This document shows, piece after piece, positions 17,742 to 27,184 of a stretch of 60,123 nucleotides of DNA. Each line of letters starts with the position of its first letter. The stretch's first letter is position 1. Under the pieces are notes generated by a model. That model ran no database searches and was not told the DNA's origin. It worked only from the letters and a program-made list of their open reading frames with translations. The stretch is from assembly GCF_001514145.1 (NCBI RefSeq), contig NZ_KQ948687.1, positions 1 through 60,123 on the forward strand, read 5' to 3'. The translations under genes were made by a program, and so were the position numbers. The DNA is from Streptomyces canus (GTDB lineage Bacteria > Actinomycetota > Actinomycetes > Streptomycetales > Streptomycetaceae).

Positions 17742-17849
17742 CCCAGGCCCCGTATTCCCCGTCGCTCGAACAAAGGGGGATCGAACTTACTGGTGGCCAA
17801 CCGCTGATGACAATGCTCAACTGCGGGGCGCATGAGCCGGAGCGGTGGG

Positions 17850-18640
17850 TCACGCGAGCAGGATCATCTTCTGTAAGAGGTCGAATTCGGCGCGCCCGTA
17901 CAGTTGCCTCTTGATCTTTTGACGCTGTTCACGGCGCCCTCGGTGGCGCCCGAGCTCCAGCGGAGCGTGAGCCCGGCGGTGACGGCGTCGAGATCATTGG
18001 TGAGCCCGCGGGCGACGCCGCTCAGGCCGGGCAGGGGCCTTGTCGATCCAGGCGGGCGGGAGGATGCCGGTCTGCTGGGTAAGCATGTCACCGAAGTTAC
18101 GGACGAGTTGGTGCGCGGTGGCCAGCTCGGGGCAGGTGTCCAGAACCGCTTTGAGCTACCGGTGTTCATTCTCGTGGAGCGAGCTTGGCCGGCGGGTGAG
18201 CCAGCCGGTGGCCAGCCGTGCGGTCGGCAGTGCCGAGGGCTTTTGTGGGGTCCGGCGGGGCTGGTGAAGGCAGCGCCGCGCCCAGTCGCGCAGTGTGGAG
18301 TAGCTTCCCTGCCGACCGCGTTCGGCGAGTTCGCTGTGCAGGGCGGTGAGCGATATGCCACCTCGGGTCTCGGCGATGCGTCGGGAGAGGTAGGGGTAGT
18401 GGACGTCGAGGCGGCTGCCTCGACGGTGGCGTCCCGGGGACACCTGGTGCCAGTGCTCGGCGCGGGCGTACCGCTGCACAGTGTGACGGCCCCAGCCCAG
18501 GTGGCGGGCGATGGCCTGTCGGACGTCCCCCTCCAACCAGGCAGGAACCGGCAGCACGGCCCGGATGACCTGCCGCTCCGCCTCCGTCATGTCGGAGGCA
18601 TGGCACGGGGTGCGGTCCGGCCGGACCGTCGCGTTGCCGG
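17850..18640 (-). mobile_element. degenerate ISL3 transposase with IS5-like head
   Basis: Reading the minus strand, 18528-18640 encodes the start of an IS5-type transposase (DMTEAERQVIRAVLPVPAWL), and at 18528 this joins directly to ISL3 sequence (GWGRHTVQRYARAEHW, RRGSRLDVHYPYLSRRIAET). Further ISL3 parts (LSGVARGLTNDLDAV, TLRWSSGATEGAVN, then KRQLYGRAEFDLLQKMILLA) follow in different frames up to a TGA at 17850. Several indels and a stop (after HENEHR) show long-standing decay. Confidence 0.75.
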
Positions 18641-18754
18641 ACCTGTGCGCGAGGCAGTCACACGGCAGGGACGGCGAGTTGGGCTCCACGCGTGCGGGCA
18701 CGAAGGACTGCGGCAACAGGGCCTTCTGGTGATCGGTTTGTGTTCGCACCGCCG

Positions 18755-19762
18755 AGCGTTGACGGGGATGCGGTCCAGCGAACTGATGGAGCTGACGGTC
18801 GGCTGCCGCCGCACGGACGACGCCGACGGCACAGGCCTGGCCCGGCACCGGCTGGTCAGCTAGATCGTCAAGGGCCGCCTATGGGGCGGCGAGGTCGACG
18901 AGTGGCTCGTCATCGAGGAGGTCTCCCGCGTGATCGCCCTGGCCGAGCAACTCACCGACGCCCGGCCCGGACAGTCGTTGTTCGGCCCGTTCCCCGGCTT
19001 CGAGTCCAACGGGGCCATGACCTGGCTGCGGCAGTGGGTCGCTCTCCCGCCGGACGCCACATGGGCCTGCAGCCGATCCCCGGCGAGCCGGTGCACCCCC
19101 GCCGCCTGCGGCGGACGCTGTCTGTCTAGATGGCCGCCCGTCCCGGTGGCCTGCCGGCCACCAAGGTCCACTTCAAGCACCTGCAGGTGGCCACCAGCGA
19201 GGGATACGCCGGCAGGCCGGGCGGCGCCCAGGCCGTTTTCCGCCACGAGTGGAAGAAGGAGGAGGCGAAAGAGAAGCTCAAGCGGACCGTCGAGGCATAC
19301 CGCCAGTTCGAACAGGGCCAGATGCCCGGCCCGGGAGCCGACGCGCTGCTGGCCTCCTTCCGCGCCGTCGAGAAGGAACTGTCCGACCACGAGCCGGGCC
19401 CGGCGAAGGTGGTCACCGACCGGCAGATCGCGCTGCTGTTGATGAGGAAGGCGTCGGTCCTGCACCTGTCCGCGGCGAACTACTGCTGGTTCGAGGACCC
19501 GGCGAAAGCACTGTGTCTCATGCTCGCCGGCACCAGGTCCACGGCAGCACCGCTGACCGTCCTGTGTGACAGCTCCCGCTGCCCGCAGGCCACCCACCAC
19601 CTCGTTCACCGTTCGGTCTGGCGCACCGCAGCCGACGACGGCGCCGTCCTGCTGGCCAGCTCTCGGATCCCGGCCGGAGAGAAGGACCGGTTGCGGTCCG
19701 AGCACGAGCGGTCTATGCGGATTCTCGAAGAGATCGACACGGCAGCCCGAAGGGCCGAATGA
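18755..19762 (+). pseudogene. Tn554-like tyrosine integrase, broken
   Basis: The frame starting near TGMRSSELMELTVGC resembles the C-terminal half of large Tn554-type (TnpB-like) tyrosine recombinases and continues through IVKGRLWGGEVDEWLVIEEV. An amber codon at about 18862 replaces a lysine, a frameshift follows near 19050, and a second amber codon at 19127-19129 precedes MAARPGG. After that the frame stays open to 19762 (HFKHLQVATSEGYAGRPGG, with the R-H-x-x-H-like region and catalytic Tyr). The N-terminal part is missing. The transposition gene set is dead. Confidence 0.7.
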
Positions 19763-19763
19763 C

Positions 19764-20241
19764 ATGGCAGTGAGCCACCAGCAACGCGACCAGATCGAGC
19801 GTCGTATCCGCGCGGCCATCGACCGGCTCCTGCCCGGGCAGATCCCACCCGGCGACGCCTGCGACGCCAAGACGCTCGCCCGCGAGGCGGGCATTTCCCG
19901 CGCGTCCCTCTATCGGACCTGGACCCACCTCAAGGACGAGTTCGAACAGCGACGGGCGGCCGCCAGGGCGGCGGGCCAGCAACCCGACCCGAAAGAAGCC
20001 CGGATCGCCCGACTGCGTGAGCTCAACCAGCGGCTCACCGGCAAGCTCGCCCGCACCAACACCGAGGTCACCCTCCTCAAGGGAGCGTCACCGGCTACTG
20101 CTGTCGGTCCTGGCGGCCAAGGACGACGAACTCGAACGGCTCCGGCGCGAACTGAGTACGTTCGCCACCCATGCCATCCCGGCTCGCAACCACGAACTGG
20201 GGGACGACGCCACGAGCGTCGTCCCCCTCACCCGCCGCTGA
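19764..20241 (+). pseudogene. DUF6262 (Tn554 TnpC-like) protein, frameshifted
   Basis: This follows the integrase by one base, in the order usual for Tn554-like elements. The N-terminal part (QRDQIERRIRAAIDRLLPG and the helix-turn-helix-like LAREAGISRASLYRTW) is intact and continues to NTEVTLLK. One extra G near 20082 then shifts the frame; the true continuation is ERHRLLLSVLAAKDDELERL in the next frame, ending at 20241. The coiled-coil-like C terminus is otherwise conserved. DUF6262 proteins are accessory factors of the recombinase. Confidence 0.7.
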
Positions 20242-20358
20242 TGTCAAACCAACGTGTGGTCGAAGGCGCCACCTGATTCATGACACTCCCGGTCCCGCCA
20301 TCTCCTGGCCTGAGACTCCAGAACGACCTGTCAGATGGCGAGCCAGGCCACGAAGCAC

Positions 20359-21294
20359 CTACTTGCTCTCCGTGCTGAAGGCGCCGGTGCTGTGGCTGAT
20401 CTGGTCCTGCAGCGCCTGCCAGCTTTGTGCGTCGGCGCTGAGGACGTCGTGCAGGTAGGCGGAGACGGCGTCGGCGACGAGGACGACGCGGGCGGGGTCC
20501 TCGTCGGTGGTGTCCTTGGCGGCCTCGCCGGAGATTCCGCCGAAGAGGTGCTCGCCCTCGGCGATGGTGAGCAGTCGCTTCGGGCCCGGGCTGAGGTGGT
20601 AGGCGTCGGTGAACCATTCGGGTCCGCGGGTAGTCATCACCGACTGGTCCTTTCCGCCGGCGATGACCAGGGCGGGGGCGGTCATGCCGGAGAAGTCCGG
20701 GCGCGCGAAAGGGAGATAAGTGAGCGCGAAGGGCGTCAGGGCGTCCCCGGCACCGGCCGCCGCGATGAGCGCGCCCGCCTTGACGGCGGGGTGGGAGAAG
20801 TCCTCGCCCGGGTTGCCCTCGGTGTCGAGGACGCGGGCGCCCAGGAGGGCTCCGGCGCCCTGTGCTCCCCAGGAGTGCCCGACGACAGCGACGCGATCGC
20901 GGTCGACGCGCGCGGCCAGACCGCTGACCTGGTCGAGGATGTCACCGAGGCCGTCCAGGACACTGTGCAGATCGGCTATGCGCACGCGCCAGATGGTGGC
21001 GAAACGGGGATCGTCGAAGCCGATGCCGTGGCGGCGGGAGTCCAGATGGGTGGGCTGCACCACGACGAACCCGGCAGCAGCCCAGCGGTCGACGAGGGGC
21101 TCGTAGCCGTCCATCGACCAGGCGTTGCCGTGGGAGAAGACGATGACGGGCAGGTCTCTCCCGTCGACCGGTGCGGTGAGCTTGACCTGCAGGTCGATGC
21201 CGCGGTCGGTGGTGGGAACGGTGATGGGCTTGACGGCGATGACCTGACGGTTGAGCGTGGCCGTGGGGCGGCTTTGGCCGGAGTGAAGTTCCAT
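20359..21294 (-). CDS. alpha/beta hydrolase (chlorophyllase/PETase-like group)
   Basis: An intracellular serine hydrolase of 311 residues; it has no signal peptide. The nucleophile elbow is GHSWG (about 142-146), preceded by the oxyanion-side motif VFSHGNAWS, and the C-terminal acid and histidine are probably in GGKDQS and GEHLFGG. The substrate is presumably a small ester or lactone. It is divergently arranged with an HxlR regulator, with an imperfect palindrome between the starts, so the regulator very likely represses or activates this gene. The arrangement of hydrolase plus HxlR is common in Streptomyces. Confidence 0.87.
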   Translation of the reverse strand: MELHSGQSRPTATLNRQVIAVKPITVPTTDRGIDLQVKLTAPVDGRDLPVIVFSHGNAWSMDGYEPLVDRWAAAGFVVVQPTHLDSRRHGIGFDDPRFATIWRVRIADLHSVLDGLGDILDQVSGLAARVDRDRVAVVGHSWGAQGAGALLGARVLDTEGNPGEDFSHPAVKAGALIAAAGAGDALTPFALTYLPFARPDFSGMTAPALVIAGGKDQSVMTTRGPEWFTDAYHLSPGPKRLLTIAEGEHLFGGISGEAAKDTTDEDPARVVLVADAVSAYLHDVLSADAQSWQALQDQISHSTGAFSTESK

Positions 21295-21318
21295 GGCGTC
21301 GACGTTAGGAAGCCGATA

Positions 21319-21335
21319 GGTACCAAATGGTAACC
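21319..21335. promoter_or_regulatory. probable HxlR operator
   Basis: GGTACCAAATGGTAACC lies midway between the divergent hydrolase and HxlR starts. It is an imperfect inverted repeat around AAAT, of the type bound by HxlR dimers. Position and symmetry support it; binding is inferred. Confidence 0.55.
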
Positions 21336-21343
21336 TTCAGCTC

Positions 21344-21751
21344 GTGAACATGACCGCAGCCGACCTGGTGAGCGCGGCAAAGGACCTGGAAGCGGGCACG
21401 GTGTTCCTCGCCGACTGCCCCGCACGGCTGGCGATCGAGATCATCGCCAACAAGTGGTCCGTCGTTGTCCTGTTCGCTCTCACCGGCGGACCCAAGAGAC
21501 ACAGCGAACTCGTCGCGCTGTCCGGCGGGATTTCGCGCAAGGTACTGACGCAGACCCTTCGCCGTCTGCAAGGCAACGGCCTGGTCGACCGGCAGGTGTA
21601 CGCCGAAGCGCCGCCGCGGGTCGAGTACAGCCTGACCACGCTCGGCCAGACACTCCAGGAGCCGATCGTGATGCTGACCGAGTGGGCGCGAACCAACGGC
21701 GAAGCTGTCGTCGACTTCCGAGAGTCGGCAGACGCCAGGTCGATCGACTGA
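21344..21751 (+). CDS. HxlR-family transcriptional regulator
   Basis: A winged-helix regulator of 135 residues. It has the typical order: a cysteine near the N terminus (DCPARLAIEII), NKWSVVVLFALTGGPKRHSEL, the recognition helix in GGISRKVLTQTLRRLQGNGL, and the wing DRQVYAEAPPRVEYSLT. Some members sense oxidation or aldehydes through the N-terminal cysteine; that may apply here. The start is GTG 21344; ATG 21350 is an alternative. Divergent from the hydrolase gene 50 bp away. Confidence 0.9.
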   Translation: MNMTAADLVSAAKDLEAGTVFLADCPARLAIEIIANKWSVVVLFALTGGPKRHSELVALSGGISRKVLTQTLRRLQGNGLVDRQVYAEAPPRVEYSLTTLGQTLQEPIVMLTEWARTNGEAVVDFRESADARSID

Positions 21752-21902
21752 GGGCGGTTGGGCCGCCGGGCGAACGTGGTGACGGATTCAGGGGTGGCGT
21801 TCATGGCAGGGCTCGCTTCCGTGTCACGGGTGGGGTTCATCAGGCACCAGCGATCAGCCGACTGCCACCGGCAAGGGTGAACTTCAGTGCGGGACGTCGA
21901 CG

Positions 21903-22719
21903 CTCGACGACCGCGACACCACCGACCGGCCCGCGGTTGGTCCTGCACACCAACTTCGTACTGGGCACCGAGACACCGGGGAAGGTGGACACGGCCTTCG
22001 CCGCGTTAACGAGAATCTGTCGCCCTACGCGGACGGTGTCTTCGTCATCACGCATCCCCCCCACGGACCTCTTCGGCGGGGCGGGGCTGGGTGGCGTCTC
22101 CGGCGACGGCAGAGACGGCAGCGGTATGTCATCGCTGTCCCCGGCTCTTGTCGGGCAGGAGATGGGACACGTGTATGCGCTCGACCACTCCCGGGCCGGA
22201 GGCGTGGAGTACCGGGACAGCTGGGACGTCATGAGTAACCGTGGTCCCTTTATGACGCCACACCCCGTCTACACAGAACTGGACGGCAACGGGCAACCGA
22301 TCTGGCGGATCGGCCCCGGTCTCAACGCCGCCAACATGCAGGGCCGAGGCCGGCTCGACACCTCGCGCGTCTGGCAGGCGGGGGCCACCGAGTCCGACAG
22401 GGTCGTAGACCTACGACCGCTCCGCAGCCGGGGTCTCGCCGGCTACCTCTGTGCCCGCGTGGGCCCGTACGTCTTCGAATTCCGCGTCAAGCAAGAGTGG
22501 GACGCGGCGATTTCCCAGGCTTGCGTGTTGGTGCACGAGTTCAACGGCAACCAGTCGGTTCTCCTCCCGACAACGAACGGGCATCAGGATCTGCGGGCAG
22601 GCGACGAGTTTCTCCGTGGACATCCTGCCAGTGCCACGGGAACGCTGGTCCGGGTCAAGGCGCTGAGCATCGACGTCGGCACACGAACAGCACGGCTCAG
22701 CGTGACGCGGCGGCCATGA
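21903..22719 (+). pseudogene. gametolysin-like metalloprotease, frameshifted and truncated
   Basis: The longest frame contains the zinc-protease-like stretch VGQEMGHVYALDHSR followed by DSWDVMSN, which resembles secreted M11-type peptidases of actinomycetes, and then a beta-rich C-terminal domain (VWQAGATESDRVVDLRPL). Upstream, HTNFVLGTETPGKVDTAFA is continued by VNENLSPYADGVFVITHPP in another frame, and the first frame returns after a C7 run near 22055. Thus there are two compensating frameshifts, and no signal peptide or start codon is seen. It is a decayed gene or contains read errors. Confidence 0.55.
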
Positions 22720-23035
22720 CCTCGCCGGGAGCCTTGCCGGACGGCTCGGACTTCGCAGGAAACGCCGTAGTGGTGAGTGCTTGCAGGAACAGCGCTCCAG
22801 GCCCGCGCCGCGTAGCTGGCTTTGGTGCTGCAATCGCTGCCACTCGGCTTCCGACGTGGTGCTCGCATGACTCGGCCGCTGACAGGCCCAAACTGCCCGG
22901 CCTCGCCGACTACGGGCGCTGGCCGGGACCCGGGCACCGGCCGGAGCGGTACCAGTGTGGATGCCGAACGTGCGGATCAGCCACCGTTTGCAAAGATCAG
23001 TCACTGTCAGTCACGGCCCCTCGGGGGAGGACCTC

Positions 23036-23443
23036 ATGACAGCAGCAGAGGTTACCGGGACCTACACGTACCGGAGTTTCCTCAACAGACAAGAAATGGT
23101 TGGGGATTTCAACAAGCTGAAGTTCGCGGAGCTGGAGTTGAGGCTCGAGGTCGGCGCCGATGGGCATATCAGCGGTGAGTTGGTGTTCACCGACTCCTTG
23201 AGCATGGACATGGTCGGGCAGGTGTCGGGGGACTCGCCGGTGACGCTCACTCTTACCGGCAAGGGCCGGCCCGGCACCTCCATCGCCGACTTCCACTATG
23301 AGTACGACTGCAGGGTTCTGCGCCACTGGGAGAACGGCATCAACCAGCGGATGACGCTCGCCGGGGCCGTGCTGCGCGCGGCGGACCACGGCAGTGGTGC
23401 CAGCTTGGCCCGGGCGGGTCAGACGGCCAGCTCCCCGCGGTGA
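23036..23443 (+). CDS. hypothetical protein, 135 aa
   Basis: The family is not recognised. A soluble beta-rich protein with segments TGTYTYRSFLNRQEMVGDF, LEVGADGHISGELVF and YEYDCRVLRHWENGINQRM; alternating hydrophobic strands suggest a small barrel. The ATG at 23036 has an excellent GGGGGAGG ribosome site, which makes this a real gene. It ends 33 bp before the 3' end of the convergent tyrosinase-like gene. It may act with that copper protein, but the two genes are on opposite strands, so there is no operon evidence. Confidence 0.72.
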   Translation: MTAAEVTGTYTYRSFLNRQEMVGDFNKLKFAELELRLEVGADGHISGELVFTDSLSMDMVGQVSGDSPVTLTLTGKGRPGTSIADFHYEYDCRVLRHWENGINQRMTLAGAVLRAADHGSGASLARAGQTASSPR

Positions 23444-23475
23444 AGCGGGACGCCGCCTGACCCGGCGCCGAGCGG

Positions 23476-24432
23476 TCAGAGCTCGCCGTGATGGATCGGG
23501 AAGCGGGCCGGCTCCCGGACGCCCGCCCGCTTCAGGTCCTCGACCGTCGACTCCATGGCACTCAGACTCGATTGCAACTCATCGGCCTCAGCACTGCCCG
23601 GCCGGGCCCGCAGCGCGAGATGGACCACGGGGTGATGCCCGTGGCCGTGCCCGCCCTCAGGTCCGCTCCAGGGCGGGTCGAAGCTCCATGGCACCGGCCC
23701 TTGCAGGTCGTTGGCGGCCATCCAGTCGTCGATCCGGTCGTCCACCCAACCGTGGATGTTCCAGAAGAGCGGATTTACGTGGGAGGAGTAGGTGTCGCCG
23801 AGCCAGTTGTAGGCGGAGTCGTCCCACTTGGGGTCGACGTTGAACGCGTCCCCGCCGGGCCGGTATTCGGGCATCTGTGCCGACCAGCGCATGTGCAGCG
23901 CGTTGTGGATGAAGAACTCGACGGCGGCGCCGAGGCGGCCGAGCGTGATCTGGCGTAGTACCGCCGGGTCGGTGACCTGCGTCTCCACTGCGTGGATCTG
24001 GTCGTACCCCGCCTGCGACTTGACGTCCAGGAGACCCTGGGTGCTGCCGGGGTCGCCCGGCAGCTCGTACGCCGGCGGGACCGGGAAGGCTGGGTCGTCG
24101 GGGGCCGGGATCGTCATCCAGCCCTGCACATGCGGGTGCTGGGGGTCGCCCGTCTCGGCCAGGATGTGGTTGACCTCGGCGATCATCTCCCGGTGCATGT
24201 ACAGGAAGTCCTCGCCCGAGCCGTTGTCGAGTTCCACCGGCCTGTTCCCGGTTGCCGTGTCCCTCGGCCCGCGGGACGGGCGGGGCGGCACCCAGCCGTG
24301 GTCGCTGAAGACTTCCTTCTCCTCCGGAGTCAGAACTGCCCACGAGTCCCGTGTCAGGTGCCACAGCATGTGGTGCAGGCGCATGGCGCGGTCGGCCATG
24401 GCATCGATGACGGGTTTGGGAAAGGCATTCAT
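23476..24432 (-). CDS. tyrosinase-like (PvdJ/PvdP-type) copper protein
   Basis: The protein (318 residues) has the histidine spacing of tyrosinase-like oxidases of the PvdP/PvdJ group: MRLHHMLWH at 17-25, YMHREMI near 79-85, FIHNALHMRW near 178-187, and NPLFWNIHGWVDDRIDDW near 220-237. These would supply a type-3 copper site. It has no twin-arginine or Sec signal, so it is predicted cytoplasmic. The start at 24432 fits family length and AGGAAGG is 10 bases upstream. The region GGHGHGHH near the end may bind metal. Substrate unknown; assignment to the tyrosinase fold is by motif only. Confidence 0.7.
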   Translation of the reverse strand: MNAFPKPVIDAMADRAMRLHHMLWHLTRDSWAVLTPEEKEVFSDHGWVPPRPSRGPRDTATGNRPVELDNGSGEDFLYMHREMIAEVNHILAETGDPQHPHVQGWMTIPAPDDPAFPVPPAYELPGDPGSTQGLLDVKSQAGYDQIHAVETQVTDPAVLRQITLGRLGAAVEFFIHNALHMRWSAQMPEYRPGGDAFNVDPKWDDSAYNWLGDTYSSHVNPLFWNIHGWVDDRIDDWMAANDLQGPVPWSFDPPWSGPEGGHGHGHHPVVHLALRARPGSAEADELQSSLSAMESTVEDLKRAGVREPARFPIHHGEL

Positions 24433-24755
24433 GTGCGCTCGACCTTCCTGAATTCCTGAAGTCGGCGAGGTTGCCTGCGCAACGGCACGGCCACCGCAGG
24501 GCGCGTACGGCACGCACGGCAGCGCGGGACAGGGGGCGCGTAGGGGCAGGGGCACGCGCACGTCGCACAGTGCGCCGGAGGCTCTACGGCGGGGCGTCCG
24601 AGGCGGCGCTGGCAGACACCTCGCAGCGCACACGGGTGCACCCACGCTCGCAACTGAAGAGACGGCGGTGTGAGCTTGTCTCAATTCCACTGTGCGACAT
24701 AGCGCCTGATCACGCATCTGGGCGCCAGCGTGTTGCAGATCCTCGTGTCCGGTGG
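24433..24755. other. intergenic stretch without a gene
   Basis: No frame with a ribosome site or conserved motif is seen. It lies upstream of the tyrosinase-like gene and downstream of the TetR gene, so it should hold the promoter of the former, but no clear -10/-35 boxes stand out. Confidence 0.5.
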
Positions 24756-25376
24756 CTACCGGGGGGCGCCGCCGCCGGCCTCGGGCACTGGCTGGCCGGG
24801 CGGTGTGAAGGCGGCGAGCACCGTGGCGGTGATGTGGTGGCCGGCGTGCTCGGAGGTCAGGCGGCCGGCGCGGATCTCCTCCGCCGCGCTGTGCATGACC
24901 GCGTGCAGGACGTTGACCATCCAGGCGAGTGGCAGGTCCGTGCGGAAGGCGCCCTCGGCACGGCCGCGGGCGAGAAGGGCCTCGACGCGGGCGGAGGGCC
25001 CGGCGTGCAGTACGCGGATGCGCTCTGCGGACAATTCCCGTTGTGCGGCGGCGAGCAGTGCGCGTGCCTGGTCCACCAAGTGCCAGCCGGCCTCGATGTA
25101 GCGGGCCAGGGCGAGCAGCGGGTCACCGCTCAGGTCGACCGTGTCCAGGACCTCGTTGCCGCGGTCGATGGCGCGGCTCATCGCCGCGTCGACCACCTCC
25201 GCCCGGGAGGCGAAGTGCGCATACAGCGTCACCCGGCCCACGCCCGCGGCGCGTGCGATCTCGCTCAGGCTCGCCTCCGGGTTCTGTCCGAGGCATTCGG
25301 CGGCGGCCTGCACGATCGCGTCGATGCTGCGCAGCGCGTCGGCGCGCTTGGTGGCCGTGGAGTTCTTGCTGCCCAT
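24756..25376 (-). CDS. TetR-family transcriptional regulator
   Basis: A 206-residue TetR protein. The N-terminal helix-turn-helix reads ASLSEIARAAGVGRVTLYAHF (about 35-55), and the C-terminal helical domain for ligand binding and dimerisation follows, with MVNVLHAVMHSAAEEI near 153-168. The start at 25376 gives the normal TetR length. It is divergent from an MFS exporter, and two nearly identical inverted arms lie between the genes, so autoregulation and repression of the exporter are very likely. The inducing drug is unknown. Confidence 0.9.
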   Translation of the reverse strand: MGSKNSTATKRADALRSIDAIVQAAAECLGQNPEASLSEIARAAGVGRVTLYAHFASRAEVVDAAMSRAIDRGNEVLDTVDLSGDPLLALARYIEAGWHLVDQARALLAAAQRELSAERIRVLHAGPSARVEALLARGRAEGAFRTDLPLAWMVNVLHAVMHSAAEEIRAGRLTSEHAGHHITATVLAAFTPPGQPVPEAGGGAPR

Positions 25377-25394
25377 GCGCTCACCGTACCCCAG

Positions 25395-25461
25395 TAAGTC
25401 GTACAGCACTGTTTGCCTTATACCCCCCGGACGTATAACTTGAACAGTCCTGTACGACTTA
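25395..25461. promoter_or_regulatory. TetR operator pair: 19-bp inverted arms (18/19)
   Basis: The arms taagtcgtacagcactgtt (25395-25413) and aacagtcctgtacgactta (25443-25461) are inverted repeats with one mismatch, 29 bp apart. Each arm also contains an internal ACAG..CTGT near-palindrome, so each could bind one TetR dimer. The interval between them holds ATACCC-N5-ACGTAT, a degenerate copy of the CsoR-like box. Right arm ends 16 bp before the MFS start codon. Confidence 0.85.
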
Positions 25462-25476
25462 GTGAGGGGGAGTGTC

Positions 25477-26871
25477 ATGAGCGACGCGGAAACCACCACC
25501 ACACGCGCATCGGATGCACCGCATCCGCTGCGCTGGACGGCCCTGGGGCTGCTCGGGCTGGCCCAGCTGATGCTGATCCTCGACATCACCGTCGTCGCGA
25601 TCGCCCTGCCCGACATGGGGGCCGAACTTGGCCTGGGGCGCGCGGCCTTGACCTGGGTGGTCAGCGGATACGCCCTCACGTTCGGCAGTCTCATGCTGCT
25701 GGGCGGGCGGGCCGCGGACCTGTTCGGGCCCAAGCGGGTCGTGCTGGCCGGGCTCACCGTGTTCACCGCCGCGTCGCTGGCCGCTGGACTGGCCACCGGC
25801 GCCCCGCTGCTGCTCGGCGCCCGGATCGCCCAGGGGGCGGGCGCCGCGATGTTCTCGCCTGCCGCTCTGTCGGTGGTGGTGCGGCTGTTCGACGGTGACG
25901 AGCGCAACCGCGCGCTGGGCATCTGGTCGGCGCTCGGCGGCGGGGGCGCAGCCCTTGGGGTGCTGCTGGGCGGGCTGATCACGGCAGGTCCGGGCTGGGC
26001 CTGGGTCTTCTTCGTCAACGTCCCCGTCGGGCTGACCGTCCTCGTCTCGCTCGCCCGGATCCTGCCGAGCCTGCCCCGCGCGGCCACCGGATCCCTTGAC
26101 CTGCCCGGCGCCGTCCTGGTCGCCGCCGCGACCGGATCCCTCATCTACGCCCTGATCCGTGCTGGTGACCACGGCTGGCTCGACCTCGTCACCGTGGTCC
26201 TGGCCGCCGCTGCGGCAGCCGGCTACGCGGCTTTCGCCCTCTGGCAGCGCCGGGCGGCGGCACCGCTGGTGGACCTGGGGTTGCTGGGCCGTCGGCCGGT
26301 GGTGGCGGGGGCCTTCGTGATCGCGGTGACCACGGCGCTGATGGTGGGGGCCTTCTTCCTGGGCTCCTTCTACCTGCAGAACCGCCAGGGCCACGGTGCT
26401 CTGCTGACCGGCGTGCTGTTCTTGCCGGTGGCGCTGCTGACCATGGCCGCCGCCGCGGCCGCCGGCCGGGTGATCGGGCACCTGGGGGCACGGCTGCTGG
26501 CAGTGCTCGCGCTCGCGGTGGCGGCCGCCGGGTTCCTCGTCCCGGTGCTGTGGTCGGGAACCGCCGCGATGGTGACCGGCGTGAGCGTGGCCGCAGCGGG
26601 ACTGGGGGCGCTGTTCGTGGTCGCCTCCGCCACCGCGCTCGCCACGGTCGCCCCCCACGAGGCCGGGGTGGCATCGGGCATCGTCAGCACTTTCCACGAG
26701 TTCGGTGCTTCGGCCGGCGCCGCGGCTGTCTCCAGTGCCGCCGCCACAAGTATCGCCGCCCACGGTGCCCAGAACGCCTCAGGCTTCGACGACGCGTTCC
26801 TCGTCGCCACGGGCCTGGCCACCATCTCCGCCGTCATCGTCTGGTGGCTGATTCCCGCCAAACAGCAGTAA
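25477..26871 (+). CDS. MFS drug exporter, DHA2-like (14 spans)
   Basis: A 464-residue major facilitator of the drug:H+ antiporter type. The family motif in the first span (QLMLILDITVVAIALPDM, residues 29-46) with its acidic residue, the loop motif GGRAADLFGPKR (about 77-88), and ARIAQGAGAAMFSPAALS (about 117-134) are all present. About fourteen hydrophobic segments are visible. It exports toxic compounds in exchange for protons at the cell membrane; the substrate is unknown. The ATG at 25477 follows GAGGGGGAG. The TetR gene across the operator controls it. Confidence 0.9.
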   Translation: MSDAETTTTRASDAPHPLRWTALGLLGLAQLMLILDITVVAIALPDMGAELGLGRAALTWVVSGYALTFGSLMLLGGRAADLFGPKRVVLAGLTVFTAASLAAGLATGAPLLLGARIAQGAGAAMFSPAALSVVVRLFDGDERNRALGIWSALGGGGAALGVLLGGLITAGPGWAWVFFVNVPVGLTVLVSLARILPSLPRAATGSLDLPGAVLVAAATGSLIYALIRAGDHGWLDLVTVVLAAAAAAGYAAFALWQRRAAAPLVDLGLLGRRPVVAGAFVIAVTTALMVGAFFLGSFYLQNRQGHGALLTGVLFLPVALLTMAAAAAAGRVIGHLGARLLAVLALAVAAAGFLVPVLWSGTAAMVTGVSVAAAGLGALFVVASATALATVAPHEAGVASGIVSTFHEFGASAGAAAVSSAAATSIAAHGAQNASGFDDAFLVATGLATISAVIVWWLIPAKQQ

Positions 26872-26913
26872 GCACGCCCTTCTCCAGGACAGGCCCGGCG
26901 GGTGGTACGCAGG

Positions 26914-27015
26914 CCCGACGGGGGTTACGCCCCCGCCGAGAAGATGGCCGGGGACATCATCACCTCGCAGAGCGCCGAGATCAGCCAGACGAACGAGCTG
27001 CTCGGCGAGAACTGA
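26914..27015 (+). pseudogene. DUF305 protein, C-terminal remnant
   Basis: The plus frame reads APAEKMAGDIITSQSAEISQ then TNELLGEN before TGA at 27013. This matches the final helix of DUF305 proteins, which are small extracytoplasmic, metal-related proteins often found in copper and heavy-metal clusters. No N-terminal part remains. The remnant suggests that the original metal cluster here was longer. Confidence 0.55.
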
Positions 27016-27184
27016 CCGAGGCCGGCAGCTCGGGGCGGGCACCCAGCGCGCCCGCCCCCTACCGGCATGACCGCCGCAGGCCGGGACATCCCTGCCAGCC
27101 CGGGAACGGTCCGCGAAGCGCAGCGACACCGCACGCGCTCCCGCTGCGCTGCGCCGGATCGGCGCAGCGAAGAACCACACAGGA

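Noticed and set aside
25459..26763. 434-residue Gly/His-rich minus-strand frame
   Set aside because: Antisense to the MFS exporter; apparent His-richness is from mirrored GTG/CAC codons.
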